Positions 49,940 to 58,862 are shown, counted from the first letter of the stretch. The stretch is 64,000 nt of DNA from Paenibacillus sp. FSL H8-0332 (GCF_037963835.1 NZ_CP150145.1:4092001-4156000), one strand, 5' to 3'. The notes: generated by a model from the sequence alone, not told the origin. Made by a program: numbers and translations.

Positions 49940-52900
49940 TTACGGTTCCATCCCAGCAATCAGATTGCCGGAGGAGTAGGCCGTAATTTTGCTGGTATCT
50001 GTAAAGCCTGTTGCCAGTCCATTGAAGGAATAATCATTGGTCTGATAATAATTAGAGAAATCCGATTTCCAGAATCTGCACTGAATTTCTACAGTTTCTC
50101 CAGGCTTCAGACTTCCGGCACCGTTGGTGAAGCCGATTTCCAGATAATAATCACTGCCGGTTTTGCTTGCTGTCTTCTGGAAGCTTCCCGTAACATAGGA
50201 CTGAATCACCCTGGTATTCGAGCCTGATACTCTGGCATAATCCGTATAGAAGCTCTGGAATCTCTCTCCATCGACGGTGTAATAATATCTGAGCTTGATG
50301 CTGGAGAGCTGCAAGGTGGACTTACTAGTGTTCTCAAAGGATATTCTTGGGAAAATCGTATTCGTCACACTGCTTCTGCTCGCATTAAACGATTGAACCT
50401 TGAACGTCTGAGTGACGGTTACATTCTGCACCGCCGTCGATACATTACCGTTAACATCCGTGGCCGTCCAGGTGACCACTGTTTTCCCTAACGGGAAGCC
50501 GTCAGCCGGAGCATCATTCTTCAGCACTACCCCGAAGATATCGCTCGCTGTAGCTTGGCCCAGGTTCACAAGCGTCTTGGTTCCGGTTGCCGGAGCAGCA
50601 ACATCTGCCGGAGCTTTCAGCACAGGCTTGGTGGTATCCACCACCGTAATCTTCTGCACGCCTGTGCTGACATTGCCGTTCGCATCCGTAGCGGTCCAAG
50701 TGACCTCAGTGGTTCCCAGCGCATAGCTCTCAGGGGCGTTGCTGGTTATTGTGACTTTGAAAATGTCCGTCCCTGTTGCTACGCCGATCTCCACCGGAGT
50801 TTTCAGCGCTGTTGCTTCCACCTTCTTGTCAGCCGGAAGCTTCAACACTGGCTTCGTGGTATCTACCACCGTAATCTTCTGCACGCCCGTGCTGACATTG
50901 CCGTTCGCATCCGTAGCGGTCCAAGTAACCTCAGTGGTTCCCAACTCATAGCTCTCAGGCGCATTGCTGGTTATTGTTACTTTGAAAATGTCCGTAGCCG
51001 TTGCCATGCCGATCTCCACCGGAGTTTTTAGCGCCGTTGCTTCCACCGTCTTGTTAGCCGGAAGCTTCAACACTGGCTTCGTGGTATCTACCACCGTAAT
51101 CTTCTGCACGCCTGTGCTGACATTGCCGTTCGCATCCGTAGCGGTCCAAGTGACCTCAGTGGTTCCCAGCTCATAGCTCTCAGGCGCATTGCTGGTTATT
51201 ATTACTTTGAAAATATCCATTGCCGCTGCCACGCCGATCTCCACCGGAGTTGTCAGCGCCGTTGCTTCCACCGTCTTGTCGGCCGGAAGCTTCAGCACCG
51301 GCTTGCTGGTATCCACCACCGTAATCTTCTGCACGCCTCTGCTGACATTGCCGTTCGCATCGGTTGCGGTCCAAGTGACCTCGGTGATTCCCAGCGCATA
51401 GCTCTCAGGGGCGTTGCTGGTTATTGTTACTTTAAAAATATCCGTAGCCGTTGCCACGCCGATCTCCACTGGAGTTTTCAGCGCTGTTGCTTCCACCTTC
51501 TTGTCAGCCGGAAGCTTCAACACTGGCTTCGTGGTATCTACCACCGTAATCTTCTGCACGCCCGTGCTGACATTGCCGTTCGCATCCGTAGCGGTCCAAG
51601 TGACCTCGGTGATTCCCAGCGCATAGCTCTCAGGCGCATTGCTGGTCACCGTGACTTTGAAAATATCTGTAGCCGTTGCTTCGCCGATCCCTACTGGCGT
51701 CTTTAGGGCTGATGCTTCTACCGTCTTGTTCGCTGGAAGCTTCAACACCGGCTTCGTGGTATCAACCACCGTAATCTTCTGCACGCCTGTGCTGACATTG
51801 CCGTTCGCATCCGTAGCGGTCCAAGTCACCTCAGTTGTTCCCAGCGCATAACTCTCAGGCGCATTGCTGGTCACCGTGACTTTGAAAATATCTGTAGCCG
51901 TTGCTTCGCCGATCTCTACTGGCGTCTTTAGGGCTGATGCTTCTAGAGTAATATCAGCCGGAAGCTTAAGAGCAGGCTTGACAGTATCGACAATAGTCAC
52001 CTTCACGATGCCCACTGCGGAATTTCCGCTGCTATCTATAGCTGTCCATTTTACAATCGTAGTACCGATAGGGAAATTTGCGGTTAGGATCTCCTCTGAA
52101 GTAATCGCTCCATGCTCTCCCGGAGCATCTGTCGTTAGAGTGACCGGGAAGAAATCCAGCGCCGCTGGCACTTCCAGTTCTACCGGCGTTTCCAGAGCCG
52201 TTGCTTCCTTAGTAAGCTGCAGCGGTCCATCAAATTTCAGTAAGGGCTGTGTCGTATCCACTACGGTAATCCGCTGTACCCCGGTTACCTCGTTACCATT
52301 GATATCTTTGGCCTTCCAGGTAACTGTCGTTGTTCCCAGCGGATAAGCAGCCGGAGCATCCGATGTCACCGTCACCTTGAAGATATCCGTGGCCGCTGCC
52401 ACACCGATCTCCACCGGAGTCTCTACGGCTGTCGCTTCTACCGTCAGACCTTCCGGTACAGTAAGTGTCGGCTTCGTCGTGTCCACGACCTTGATCTTTT
52501 GCACCTTCGTAGTCTCGTTGCCGTTCGCATCAGTTGCCGTCCACACTACTTCTGTTACGCCCAGCGGATATGCTTCAGGGGCATTATTCTTCACTGTCAC
52601 CTTGAAGATATCCGTAGCAGACGCCTGCCCGATCTCCACCGTAGTCTCTACAGCCGTTGCTTCCACTGTCTGATCCTCCGGCACAATAAGTGTCGGCTTC
52701 GTTGTGTCCACAACCTTAATCTTTTGCACCTTCGTAGTCACGTTGCCGTTCCCATCGGTTGCTGTCCACATTACTTCCGTTATCCCAAGCGGATACGCTT
52801 CAGGGGCATTATTCTTCACTGTCACCTTGAAAATATCCTTGGCCACTGCCACACCTATCTCCACCGGAGTCTCTACAGCTGTCGCTTCTACCGTCAGATC

Positions 52901-55900
52901 CTCTGGCACAGTAAGTGTCGGCTTCGTCGTGTCCACTACCTTGATCTTTTGCACCTTCGTAGTCACGTTGCCGTTCGCATCGGTTGCCGTCCACATTACT
53001 TCCGTTATCCCAAGCGGATACGCTTCAGGGGCATTGTTCTTCACCGTCACCTTGAAAATATCCGTGGCCGCTGCCACGCCGATCTCCACTGGAGTCTCAA
53101 CAGCCGTTGCTTCCACTGTCAGATCTTCCGGTACAGTAAGCACAGGCTTTGTGGTATCCAAGATAATAATCTTTTGCTTACGCGTGGATACGTTGCCGTT
53201 CACATCCTTCGCTGTCCAGGTGACTTCAGTCACGCCAAGCGGATAGGAAGCCGGAGCATTGCTGCTCACTGCGGCAATCCCGAAGATATCGGTGACCGCA
53301 GGCACCGGCAGCTTAATCTGCATCGTCTGTCCGGTAGCTTCTGCAATATAGTCAAGAATGTCAGCGATTACCGGGGCCGTTGTATCTTTTACCGTAATCG
53401 TCTGTGTTCCTGTGCTGAAGTTGCCGTTCGCATCGGTCGCCTTCCAGGTGACAATGGTCTTGCCGAGCGGGTAGCTGGCCGGAGCATTGCTGACCACTGT
53501 GACCGGGAACAGATCCGTAGCCGTAGCCTTGCCGATTTGAACCGGAGTATTCACAGCGGTAGCCTCCACACTGATATCCTGCGGAACCGTCAGGATGGGC
53601 AGCGTGGTATCTACTACGGTCACCTTTTGCTTGCCGGTGGTTACCAGACCGTTGGCATCCTTAGCCGTCCAGATTACCTCAGTAATGCCTACTGCATAAT
53701 TCTCGGGAGCATTGCTGGTTACAGTGACCGGGAAAATATCCGTAGCTGTGGCCTCTCCAGTCATTACTGGAGTTCTAATCCCCGTAGCCTCAACCTTAAC
53801 ATCTGCCGGGATAGACAGCTTAGGCGCAGTCGTATCCACAACCGTCACCTTCTGCTTCGCGATTGCCACATTGCCGCTTGGATCACTGGCCATCCAGGTA
53901 ACCAGTGTGGTGCCGACCGGGAAATCAACCGGAGCATCGTTAATGATCCCGGTCTCGAACAGATCGAAGACCACCGGCTCGCCCAGAGCGACCTTGGATC
54001 TGACCGCTGTGGCCTCTACCGTAAGATCCTCCGGCGCTGTAATGACCGGTTTGGTCGTATCTACGATCTTGACCTCTTGTGTTCCCTTAGTTGCATTGCC
54101 ATGCTCGTCCGTTATCGTCCATGTTACTTTGGTGGTGCCAAGCGGAAATTCCGCCGGAGCATCATTCTTGACCGTCACGGCAAAAATTTCTGTAACCACC
54201 GGCTGGCCGATGTCTACCTTTGTTTTTGCTCCAGTGGCTTCTGCCGTTATACCGCCTGGCAGCGTAACCAGTGGCTTCGTCGTGTCTATGATCTTCACGG
54301 TCTGTGTTGTCTTGGTGGTATTGCCGTTCTCATCTGTAGCCGTCCAGGTAACGACTGTTGTCCCGAAGATGAAGCGTTCCGGGGCATTGTTGGTCACAGT
54401 AACACTGAAAATATCCTTGGCAGACGCTTCACCCAGCGCAACCGGGGTCTTAATGGCGGTTGCCTCGGCGGTGATGTCTTCAGGTACGGTTAACTGTGGA
54501 GGCGTTGTGTCTGTAACTGTAATCGTCTGCACTTTCTCAGTGACATTGCCATGCTCGTCTGTGGCAGTCCAGGTAACCTTGGTTACGCCCACCGGATAAT
54601 CTGCCGGGGCATCCTTGGTTAATAGCACATCGAATAGATCGCTGGCTTCGGCTTGTCCAATATTCACCTTTGTCCGCTTCGCGGTTGCTTCAACGGTAAT
54701 ATCTGCCGGAATCGTCAGTTTCGGCTTGGTGGTATCCGTAATACGGATCACCTGATCTGCTGTAGAGATATTGCCATTCTCATCCTTGGCCGTCCAGCTC
54801 ACCTTGGTTACGCCCACCGGGTAATCCTCAGGAGCATTATTCGTAATATTCACCTTGAAAATATCTGTGGCGGCGGCCTTCCCGGGATCTACCGCAGTTC
54901 TTCGGCCTACAGCTTCCTTCGTAATGTCGGCTGGAACCGTCAGTAACGGCTTTGTTCTGTCTACAATGGTGACCTTCTGTGTTGCTGTAGTTACATTGCT
55001 GTTGGCATCGGTTGCCGTCCAGGAGACGGTAGTCGGACCAATAGGGAATTCCTTCGGCGCGTCGTTCACCACAATGACCGGGAAGATATCCGTTGCCGAC
55101 GCTCCGGTGACCACAAGCGGCGTCTGAACCGCTGTAGCTTCCACAACCATATCCCCCTGCACAGTTAGTACAGGCTTTGTGGTGTCTTTTACAGTAATTC
55201 TCTGCACCTGTGAGGAGGTGAGTCCTACCGGGTCCACCGCTGTCCATTTGACGGTAGTTGTCCCGATGAGATAGTCTGCAGGTGCATCATTCGTCAGGAG
55301 AACATCCGGGACCGAAATATCCTGAACGGAGGCTTGTCCAATATCGGCAGGGGTACGTACCGCTTTCGCTTCCATTGTAATATTCGCTGGAACAGTAATG
55401 ACCGGGATCGTCTTGTCAATCTTCACTTCGGTCTTCTGTACAGCGGTCAGGTTACCTGCATGATCTTCAGCCCAGAACTCCAGAGGGATAATTCCCTCCA
55501 CCGATACGTCAAAAGCAGCCGTGCTGCCTGCCAGAGTCTGTTCTTCGCCATCCGCTCCGAGTCTATAATGGATCTCCTTCACTCCGGAATGGACATCTGA
55601 CGCGGTAATAGAGACCGTAACATCCGTGCTGTTCCAGCCCTTCTCATTCGCTTCCGGGCTTAGAATACTGGCGATCAGCGGACCGCTCTTGTCAATTTGC
55701 ACCACTACCGTCCGGGGAGCTTCTGCATTCCCGGTTCTGTCCACCGCCCAGTAGCTGACAGTAGTCGCTCCTTCCTGTTCCAGCTCCAGCGCCGCGCTGG
55801 AGCCGGAAGTTCTGACCGCTGCATTCTCTCCCAGCTTGTAATACACAGCGTCCACACCGGAATATGGATCTTCAGCGGTAAAATGCAGTGCAACCTTCCC

Positions 55901-56977
55901 CCGGCTCCAGCTGCCGGATTCAGCGCCTGTTACAGTAACTTCTGTAACCGGGGCGCTTTTATCAATATGGATAGGACCGAAGGTTGCGATGGAATAATGG
56001 TTCTTATCCTCATCACTGGTAGCCGCACTGTCAACAGCCTTGCCTGTTGCCGTCTGGCCTGCTCCTTCAGCGGTGAATTTCTGATCCGGGGTCAGGGATT
56101 TGATCGCTGACAACGTATCCTCTGCCGTATAATGTACCGTCACGGAATGACTGGTCCAGGTCCCGGCAATGTAAGGAGTACCGTTATCCGTTACCGCCGT
56201 TGCCTTGATGGAAGGCGGCGTCGTATCGATCAGGTTAGAGCCTACGGCACCGACCTCTACCTTGAAGGTGACCGGCTGAAGACCGGGAACGGTAGCTTTG
56301 ACCTCCATGGTCTTAATGACCCCGGTTCCCTTCGAATAGACCTGATAGCCTTCTCCTATATAACCTGTGTAATTGTTAGCCGCAGATGCATATCCGTTCG
56401 CATCCGACACAACTGTAATTCCAGTACTATTAAGCCCGCGCATGACCGCAGTAATTGTACTGTCCTCCGAGACGGTGAAAGTGACGGGAATACCCGGCAG
56501 CGGATTACCCGCCAGATCCTTGACAGCCACCACCTGCGGAAGCATGAAGCCGCGCCCCCCTGGAACCACCCCCGAGGCCTGCGACAACCGGATCTGCTGC
56601 AGCAGCGGCGACACCGGGCTCATCGACCCTTCGACATTACTTACAGCCATCAGGTTCATCTGATAGACTCCGTGGTTCAGAATCACTCCCAGGGTAGGGT
56701 CTATCTCATACACCGATTGATAGACGGAGCCATAGACCGAATTCTTAACCGTTGCCCCCTGATGAAGCTGTGGTATTGGCGGCTCATCCTCGTACACTGC
56801 CGCGGAGACAGTGTCCGCCTCAGGGCCCGGAAGAATGTTGTGGACTATTTTCCCCGACCCGAATACAGCGCCTGGCGCCAGCATCAGAATGAGAAGCGAG
56901 AGACACAGCCATCTGCTGATTATGCCTAACCGTCCTTGCTGCACAAGCTTGCATTTCCTTTTTGAATGTTTCATCAT
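49940..56977 (-). CDS. Giant secreted HYR-repeat protein with C-terminal CBM3
   Basis: A 2345-residue protein. Residues 1-41 are a signal peptide (LCLSLLILMLAPGAVFG core). About 105-232 is a Big_1/invasin-like Ig domain. About 233-525 holds three Ig-like modules ending in HIDKSAP/QIDKSGP. About 545-2190 contains 22 HYR (hyalin-repeat) modules of about 75 residues with the pattern KPxLxxPADxTVEATAxxTPVxIG, then IFKVTVxxNAPExYxLGxTEVTWTATDxNGN. About 2195-2345 is a CBM3 module ending LIAGMEP, like that of the mannanase at 4298. It should be a long extracellular stalk that binds cellulose or another glycan. It is transcribed between a holin gene and XhlA, an odd place for such a protein. Confidence 0.9.
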   Translation of the reverse strand: MMKHSKRKCKLVQQGRLGIISRWLCLSLLILMLAPGAVFGSGKIVHNILPGPEADTVSAAVYEDEPPIPQLHQGATVKNSVYGSVYQSVYEIDPTLGVILNHGVYQMNLMAVSNVEGSMSPVSPLLQQIRLSQASGVVPGGRGFMLPQVVAVKDLAGNPLPGIPVTFTVSEDSTITAVMRGLNSTGITVVSDANGYASAANNYTGYIGEGYQVYSKGTGVIKTMEVKATVPGLQPVTFKVEVGAVGSNLIDTTPPSIKATAVTDNGTPYIAGTWTSHSVTVHYTAEDTLSAIKSLTPDQKFTAEGAGQTATGKAVDSAATSDEDKNHYSIATFGPIHIDKSAPVTEVTVTGAESGSWSRGKVALHFTAEDPYSGVDAVYYKLGENAAVRTSGSSAALELEQEGATTVSYWAVDRTGNAEAPRTVVVQIDKSGPLIASILSPEANEKGWNSTDVTVSITASDVHSGVKEIHYRLGADGEEQTLAGSTAAFDVSVEGIIPLEFWAEDHAGNLTAVQKTEVKIDKTIPVITVPANITMEAKAVRTPADIGQASVQDISVPDVLLTNDAPADYLIGTTTVKWTAVDPVGLTSSQVQRITVKDTTKPVLTVQGDMVVEATAVQTPLVVTGASATDIFPVIVVNDAPKEFPIGPTTVSWTATDANSNVTTATQKVTIVDRTKPLLTVPADITKEAVGRRTAVDPGKAAATDIFKVNITNNAPEDYPVGVTKVSWTAKDENGNISTADQVIRITDTTKPKLTIPADITVEATAKRTKVNIGQAEASDLFDVLLTKDAPADYPVGVTKVTWTATDEHGNVTEKVQTITVTDTTPPQLTVPEDITAEATAIKTPVALGEASAKDIFSVTVTNNAPERFIFGTTVVTWTATDENGNTTKTTQTVKIIDTTKPLVTLPGGITAEATGAKTKVDIGQPVVTEIFAVTVKNDAPAEFPLGTTKVTWTITDEHGNATKGTQEVKIVDTTKPVITAPEDLTVEATAVRSKVALGEPVVFDLFETGIINDAPVDFPVGTTLVTWMASDPSGNVAIAKQKVTVVDTTAPKLSIPADVKVEATGIRTPVMTGEATATDIFPVTVTSNAPENYAVGITEVIWTAKDANGLVTTGKQKVTVVDTTLPILTVPQDISVEATAVNTPVQIGKATATDLFPVTVVSNAPASYPLGKTIVTWKATDANGNFSTGTQTITVKDTTAPVIADILDYIAEATGQTMQIKLPVPAVTDIFGIAAVSSNAPASYPLGVTEVTWTAKDVNGNVSTRKQKIIILDTTKPVLTVPEDLTVEATAVETPVEIGVAAATDIFKVTVKNNAPEAYPLGITEVMWTATDANGNVTTKVQKIKVVDTTKPTLTVPEDLTVEATAVETPVEIGVAVAKDIFKVTVKNNAPEAYPLGITEVMWTATDGNGNVTTKVQKIKVVDTTKPTLIVPEDQTVEATAVETTVEIGQASATDIFKVTVKNNAPEAYPLGVTEVVWTATDANGNETTKVQKIKVVDTTKPTLTVPEGLTVEATAVETPVEIGVAAATDIFKVTVTSDAPAAYPLGTTTVTWKAKDINGNEVTGVQRITVVDTTQPLLKFDGPLQLTKEATALETPVELEVPAALDFFPVTLTTDAPGEHGAITSEEILTANFPIGTTIVKWTAIDSSGNSAVGIVKVTIVDTVKPALKLPADITLEASALKTPVEIGEATATDIFKVTVTSNAPESYALGTTEVTWTATDANGNVSTGVQKITVVDTTKPVLKLPANKTVEASALKTPVGIGEATATDIFKVTVTSNAPESYALGITEVTWTATDANGNVSTGVQKITVVDTTKPVLKLPADKKVEATALKTPVEIGVATATDIFKVTITSNAPESYALGITEVTWTATDANGNVSRGVQKITVVDTSKPVLKLPADKTVEATALTTPVEIGVAAAMDIFKVIITSNAPESYELGTTEVTWTATDANGNVSTGVQKITVVDTTKPVLKLPANKTVEATALKTPVEIGMATATDIFKVTITSNAPESYELGTTEVTWTATDANGNVSTGVQKITVVDTTKPVLKLPADKKVEATALKTPVEIGVATGTDIFKVTITSNAPESYALGTTEVTWTATDANGNVSTGVQKITVVDTTKPVLKAPADVAAPATGTKTLVNLGQATASDIFGVVLKNDAPADGFPLGKTVVTWTATDVNGNVSTAVQNVTVTQTFKVQSFNASRSSVTNTIFPRISFENTSKSTLQLSSIKLRYYYTVDGERFQSFYTDYARVSGSNTRVIQSYVTGSFQKTASKTGSDYYLEIGFTNGAGSLKPGETVEIQCRFWKSDFSNYYQTNDYSFNGLATGFTDTSKITAYSSGNLIAGMEP
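50739..51970 (-). repeat. 225-bp tandem DNA repeats encoding HYR modules
   Basis: Copies of one HYR module recur with an exact 225-bp period (for example at 50739, 50964, 51189, 51414, 51639 and 51864), with only scattered base differences. The high identity indicates recent duplication, so copy number may vary between strains. Confidence 0.9.
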
Positions 56978-57049
56978 ACATCCCCTAACTTTTTAGTAAT
57001 GAGCATAGTGATCATGGTGAAGCCTGGACCTCCTTTACTAATCAAAGGG

Positions 57050-57065
57050 AAACCCGGACGGGTTT
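57050..57065 (-). terminator. Short hairpin directly after the holin gene
   Basis: AAACCC-GGAC-GGGTTT immediately follows the holin stop codon. It lacks a T-run on the minus strand, so termination would be partial and the HYR gene could be reached by read-through. Confidence 0.3.
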
Positions 57066-57470
57066 TTACAACTGTTTATTCCGGTTCACACAAACTTCGA
57101 TTTTCGTCTCGAGCCATGCTTCGAGGTCGCCGATCACAAGACTCAGTTCCATCCGTGCGGTTTCTCCCAGGATCGCTATCGCCTTCTCTTTAGCCAGCAG
57201 AAAAGATTTCCTCATCGCCTCCGTGTCGAAACTGCCTTGTTGCTTGAGCGTCTCTACGAACGTCTGATTGACGGCAATTACGGCGGATTCAACAGCATCC
57301 CCCGCCCGCTGAAGCAGGCTGTTCACTGCCTCATTCTCGATTCTCTGCTCAAGCCCGGCAATTTCCCGCTTGATATAAGCAATTACAGACCTCGCCAGCA
57401 GCCCCAGCAGCGGAATAATCAGCACGGTCACCAGGGTGCTCATCATCTCAGGTGTTACATAGTCACTCAT
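57066..57470 (-). CDS. LLH-type phage holin-like protein
   Basis: About 134 residues. One N-terminal membrane helix (LVTVLIIPLLGLLARSVIAY) is followed by a long charged helical domain (REIAGLEQRIENEAVNSLLQ, AVIAVNQTFVETLKQQG, AIAILGETARMELSLVIGDL), the plan of phage holins of the LLH family. AGGAGG is two bases from a first ATG and eight from the second at 57470, which I choose. It heads the leftward lysis unit (holin, HYR protein, XhlA, lysin) and is divergent from the sigma-like genes. Confidence 0.75.
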   Translation of the reverse strand: MSDYVTPEMMSTLVTVLIIPLLGLLARSVIAYIKREIAGLEQRIENEAVNSLLQRAGDAVESAVIAVNQTFVETLKQQGSFDTEAMRKSFLLAKEKAIAILGETARMELSLVIGDLEAWLETKIEVCVNRNKQL

Positions 57471-57561
57471 CGCCATCGCCTCCTAAATGGAAAATTCGAC
57501 AATCTATTGTTCTGTATTCTCGTAATACTAGGTAATCCGGAAATAATTTTTACAACTTTCG

Positions 57562-57581
57562 CAAGAAAAATAGTATTCTTG
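57562..57581. promoter_or_regulatory. Inverted repeat between lysis and sigma genes
   Basis: CAAGAA-N8-TTCTTG in the 258-bp divergent region, which is strongly AT-rich. It may be an operator controlling either direction. A possible rightward promoter (TTGTCA, 18 bases, TATTTT) lies just downstream, at 57597-57626. Confidence 0.35.
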
Positions 57582-57728
57582 TAAATTTTTGTTTTTGTCA
57601 GTTGTGGAATCTATGGAATATTTTACTTGTTATATGAGAGGATCAGCGATTGGTTAGGTCAGGCCTGGGGGAACAGGCTCCGCTGGACCCTGGAATGAAG
57701 GTACTACTGAACATGGGGAGGAAAATTC

Positions 57729-58088
57729 ATGGTTACCTGTGATGACGAATTAGTTGAAACCTGCAGGAGATTGTTAAAACGCTCAGCATGGAGAATTCAG
57801 TACAAGACTCGCATTCAGCTGATACGGGAAAGTAATCCGCTCTACGATAATGAGTTCTACGACAACAGCTTTGAAAGTATGGTCGTTTCTGAGTTGTTCG
57901 TCGATGAGCTTCTGGATATGCTGCCTTGGGAAAAATGCAGATATATCATCAAAAAAACAGTCATAGAAGGAATGGCCGAACAAGAAGTAGCAGACGAGCT
58001 GCACATGACTCAACAGGGGGTTAGCAAATGGAAGCGCAAGGGACTGGAAGTCCTGAAGGAAAATCTTATCCATTCATCGAGACCGTAA
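57729..58088 (+). CDS. Sigma-region-4-like regulator (Xpf/SigO-like)
   Basis: A 119-residue protein. Its C-terminal half is a sigma-70 region-4 type helix-turn-helix (LPWEKCRYIIKKTVIEGMAE, QEVADELHMTQQGVSKWKRK). The N-terminal half is short, acidic and helical and lacks recognisable region 2. It resembles the positive control factor Xpf of the PBSX lysis operon and the SigO subunit of the two-part sigma factor of B. subtilis. GGGGAGG precedes the ATG. It is divergent from the lysis operon, overlaps the next gene, and may direct RNA polymerase to eCIS and lysis promoters. Confidence 0.75.
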   Translation: MVTCDDELVETCRRLLKRSAWRIQYKTRIQLIRESNPLYDNEFYDNSFESMVVSELFVDELLDMLPWEKCRYIIKKTVIEGMAEQEVADELHMTQQGVSKWKRKGLEVLKENLIHSSRP

Positions 58089-58246
58089 AAAAGGCGCAAA
58101 GCGGAGATAAAGCGTCCATGGAGGATATCCTTAGCCTGTTCTCGGTGGACATCGATTATTTATCCCGGTTCATTATGCTGCCGCGGGAAGAAGCTATTCA
58201 GACTTTAAAGATTGAACTCATAAATATTGTTTATCAGGATTTGTAA
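58028..58246 (+). CDS. Sigma-region-2-like small protein (RsoA-like partner)
   Basis: A 72-residue protein in a different frame, overlapping the previous gene by 61 bases, with GGGGG seven bases before its ATG. The segment FIETVKKAQSGDKASMEDIL, FSVDIDYLSRFIMLPREEAI, LKIELINIV has the pattern of sigma region 2 start and HTH_16 domains (A..GD..A...IL..F...I..LS). In B. subtilis the small RsoA supplies region 2 functions to SigO. By analogy this may be the second half of a split sigma factor. Sequence similarity is only at the pattern level. Confidence 0.6.
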   Translation: MEAQGTGSPEGKSYPFIETVKKAQSGDKASMEDILSLFSVDIDYLSRFIMLPREEAIQTLKIELINIVYQDL

Positions 58247-58264
58247 ATTCAGCAGGAGCACCGC

Positions 58265-58513
58265 TTGGACATACATATTTTTCAGAAACAGCTAATCCAA
58301 CAGATTATTACGAAGCAGATCTTAGAAGGCATTCCGGGGATGACGCAGAACCCTTATGAATTCTATGAAGGTAATCCGGAAGACTCCGGCCTTCACTATC
58401 AGCGGCTGCAGCTCGTCCGCAGCGGACATTTCACAGCAGGTTGTTACATGAAGAACCCCCTATCCTTGATTAAGGACAGAGGGTTCTTCATCTACAGCTG
58501 GCTTACACCTTGA
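58265..58513 (+). CDS. Small hypothetical protein after the sigma-like pair
   Basis: A TTG start at 58265 with AGGAG six bases upstream opens an 82-codon frame: DIHIFQKQLIQQIITKQILE, TQNPYEFYEGNPEDSGLHYQ, LQLVRSGHFTAG. It ends by running through the hairpin at 58448-58491 and over the end of the convergent gene, so the last 25 residues are doubtful. It is probably the third gene of the sigma operon. No family recognised. Confidence 0.45.
   Translation: MDIHIFQKQLIQQIITKQILEGIPGMTQNPYEFYEGNPEDSGLHYQRLQLVRSGHFTAGCYMKNPLSLIKDRGFFIYSWLTP
58448..58491. terminator. Long stem-loop between convergent genes
   Basis: ATGAAGAACCC..TATCCTT pairs with AAGGACA..GGGTTCTTCAT over about 18 bases with two mismatches and a GATT loop. 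It can stop transcripts from both sides although T-runs are weak. Confidence 0.6.
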
Positions 58514-58862
58514 ACAGAATAACAATCTCAGTAAGCAGAATCAGTCCAGCCGCCGAGACGCCCAGTGAATTAATAATAGTCAGCGCATCCGGGTAGTTCT
58601 CTTTACGGAATTGGGAGCAGAGTGACACCGTCCATAACACGCTGAAAAAAAGTCCGGTGCTCCCACAGCCCCTCTCGTTCAGAGCCCGCTTTCTACACCG
58701 AAAGAATCTGCCGAGCCCGGCAAAGGTTAGCACCATATAAATGATAAGCTCAGCGGATGAAATCACAATCACCTCACCTGCAGATAAGAGATGCATCAAT
58801 GCATACTGAAGACTAAAACCGGTAAAGACAAGCATGTTAAAGGAAACCTTGTGGGTACTCAA
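58503..58862 (-). CDS. Small integral membrane protein of unknown function
   Basis: I choose a TTG at 58862 because AAAGGGAGG lies eight bases upstream; an ATG at 58901 has no ribosome site. The 119-residue product has four hydrophobic segments (FNMLVFTGFSLQYALMHLL, VIVISSAELIIYMVLTFAGL, TGLFFSVLWTVSLC, LGVSAAGLILLTEIVILFKV) and a basic loop FRCRKRALNERG. No family recognised. A palindromic operator lies over its promoter. Confidence 0.65.
   Translation of the reverse strand: MSTHKVSFNMLVFTGFSLQYALMHLLSAGEVIVISSAELIIYMVLTFAGLGRFFRCRKRALNERGCGSTGLFFSVLWTVSLCSQFRKENYPDALTIINSLGVSAAGLILLTEIVILFKV

Noticed and set aside
50739..51970. Regularly spaced repeats resembling a CRISPR array
   Set aside because: The whole 225-bp unit is repeated and encodes protein modules in frame. 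There are no short repeats with unique spacers and no cas genes.
52499..54493. A 664-codon open frame on the plus strand opposite the HYR gene
   Set aside because: It is the antisense of the repeated HYR modules. It shows low-complexity Cys/His/Arg-rich repeats with the period of the real gene and has no ribosome site.
57066..57073. A third TTACAACT copy upstream of the HYR gene as a sigma recognition motif
   Set aside because: It is the last codons of the holin gene (Gln-Leu-stop), so coding explains it. I keep only the two intergenic copies as a weak hint.
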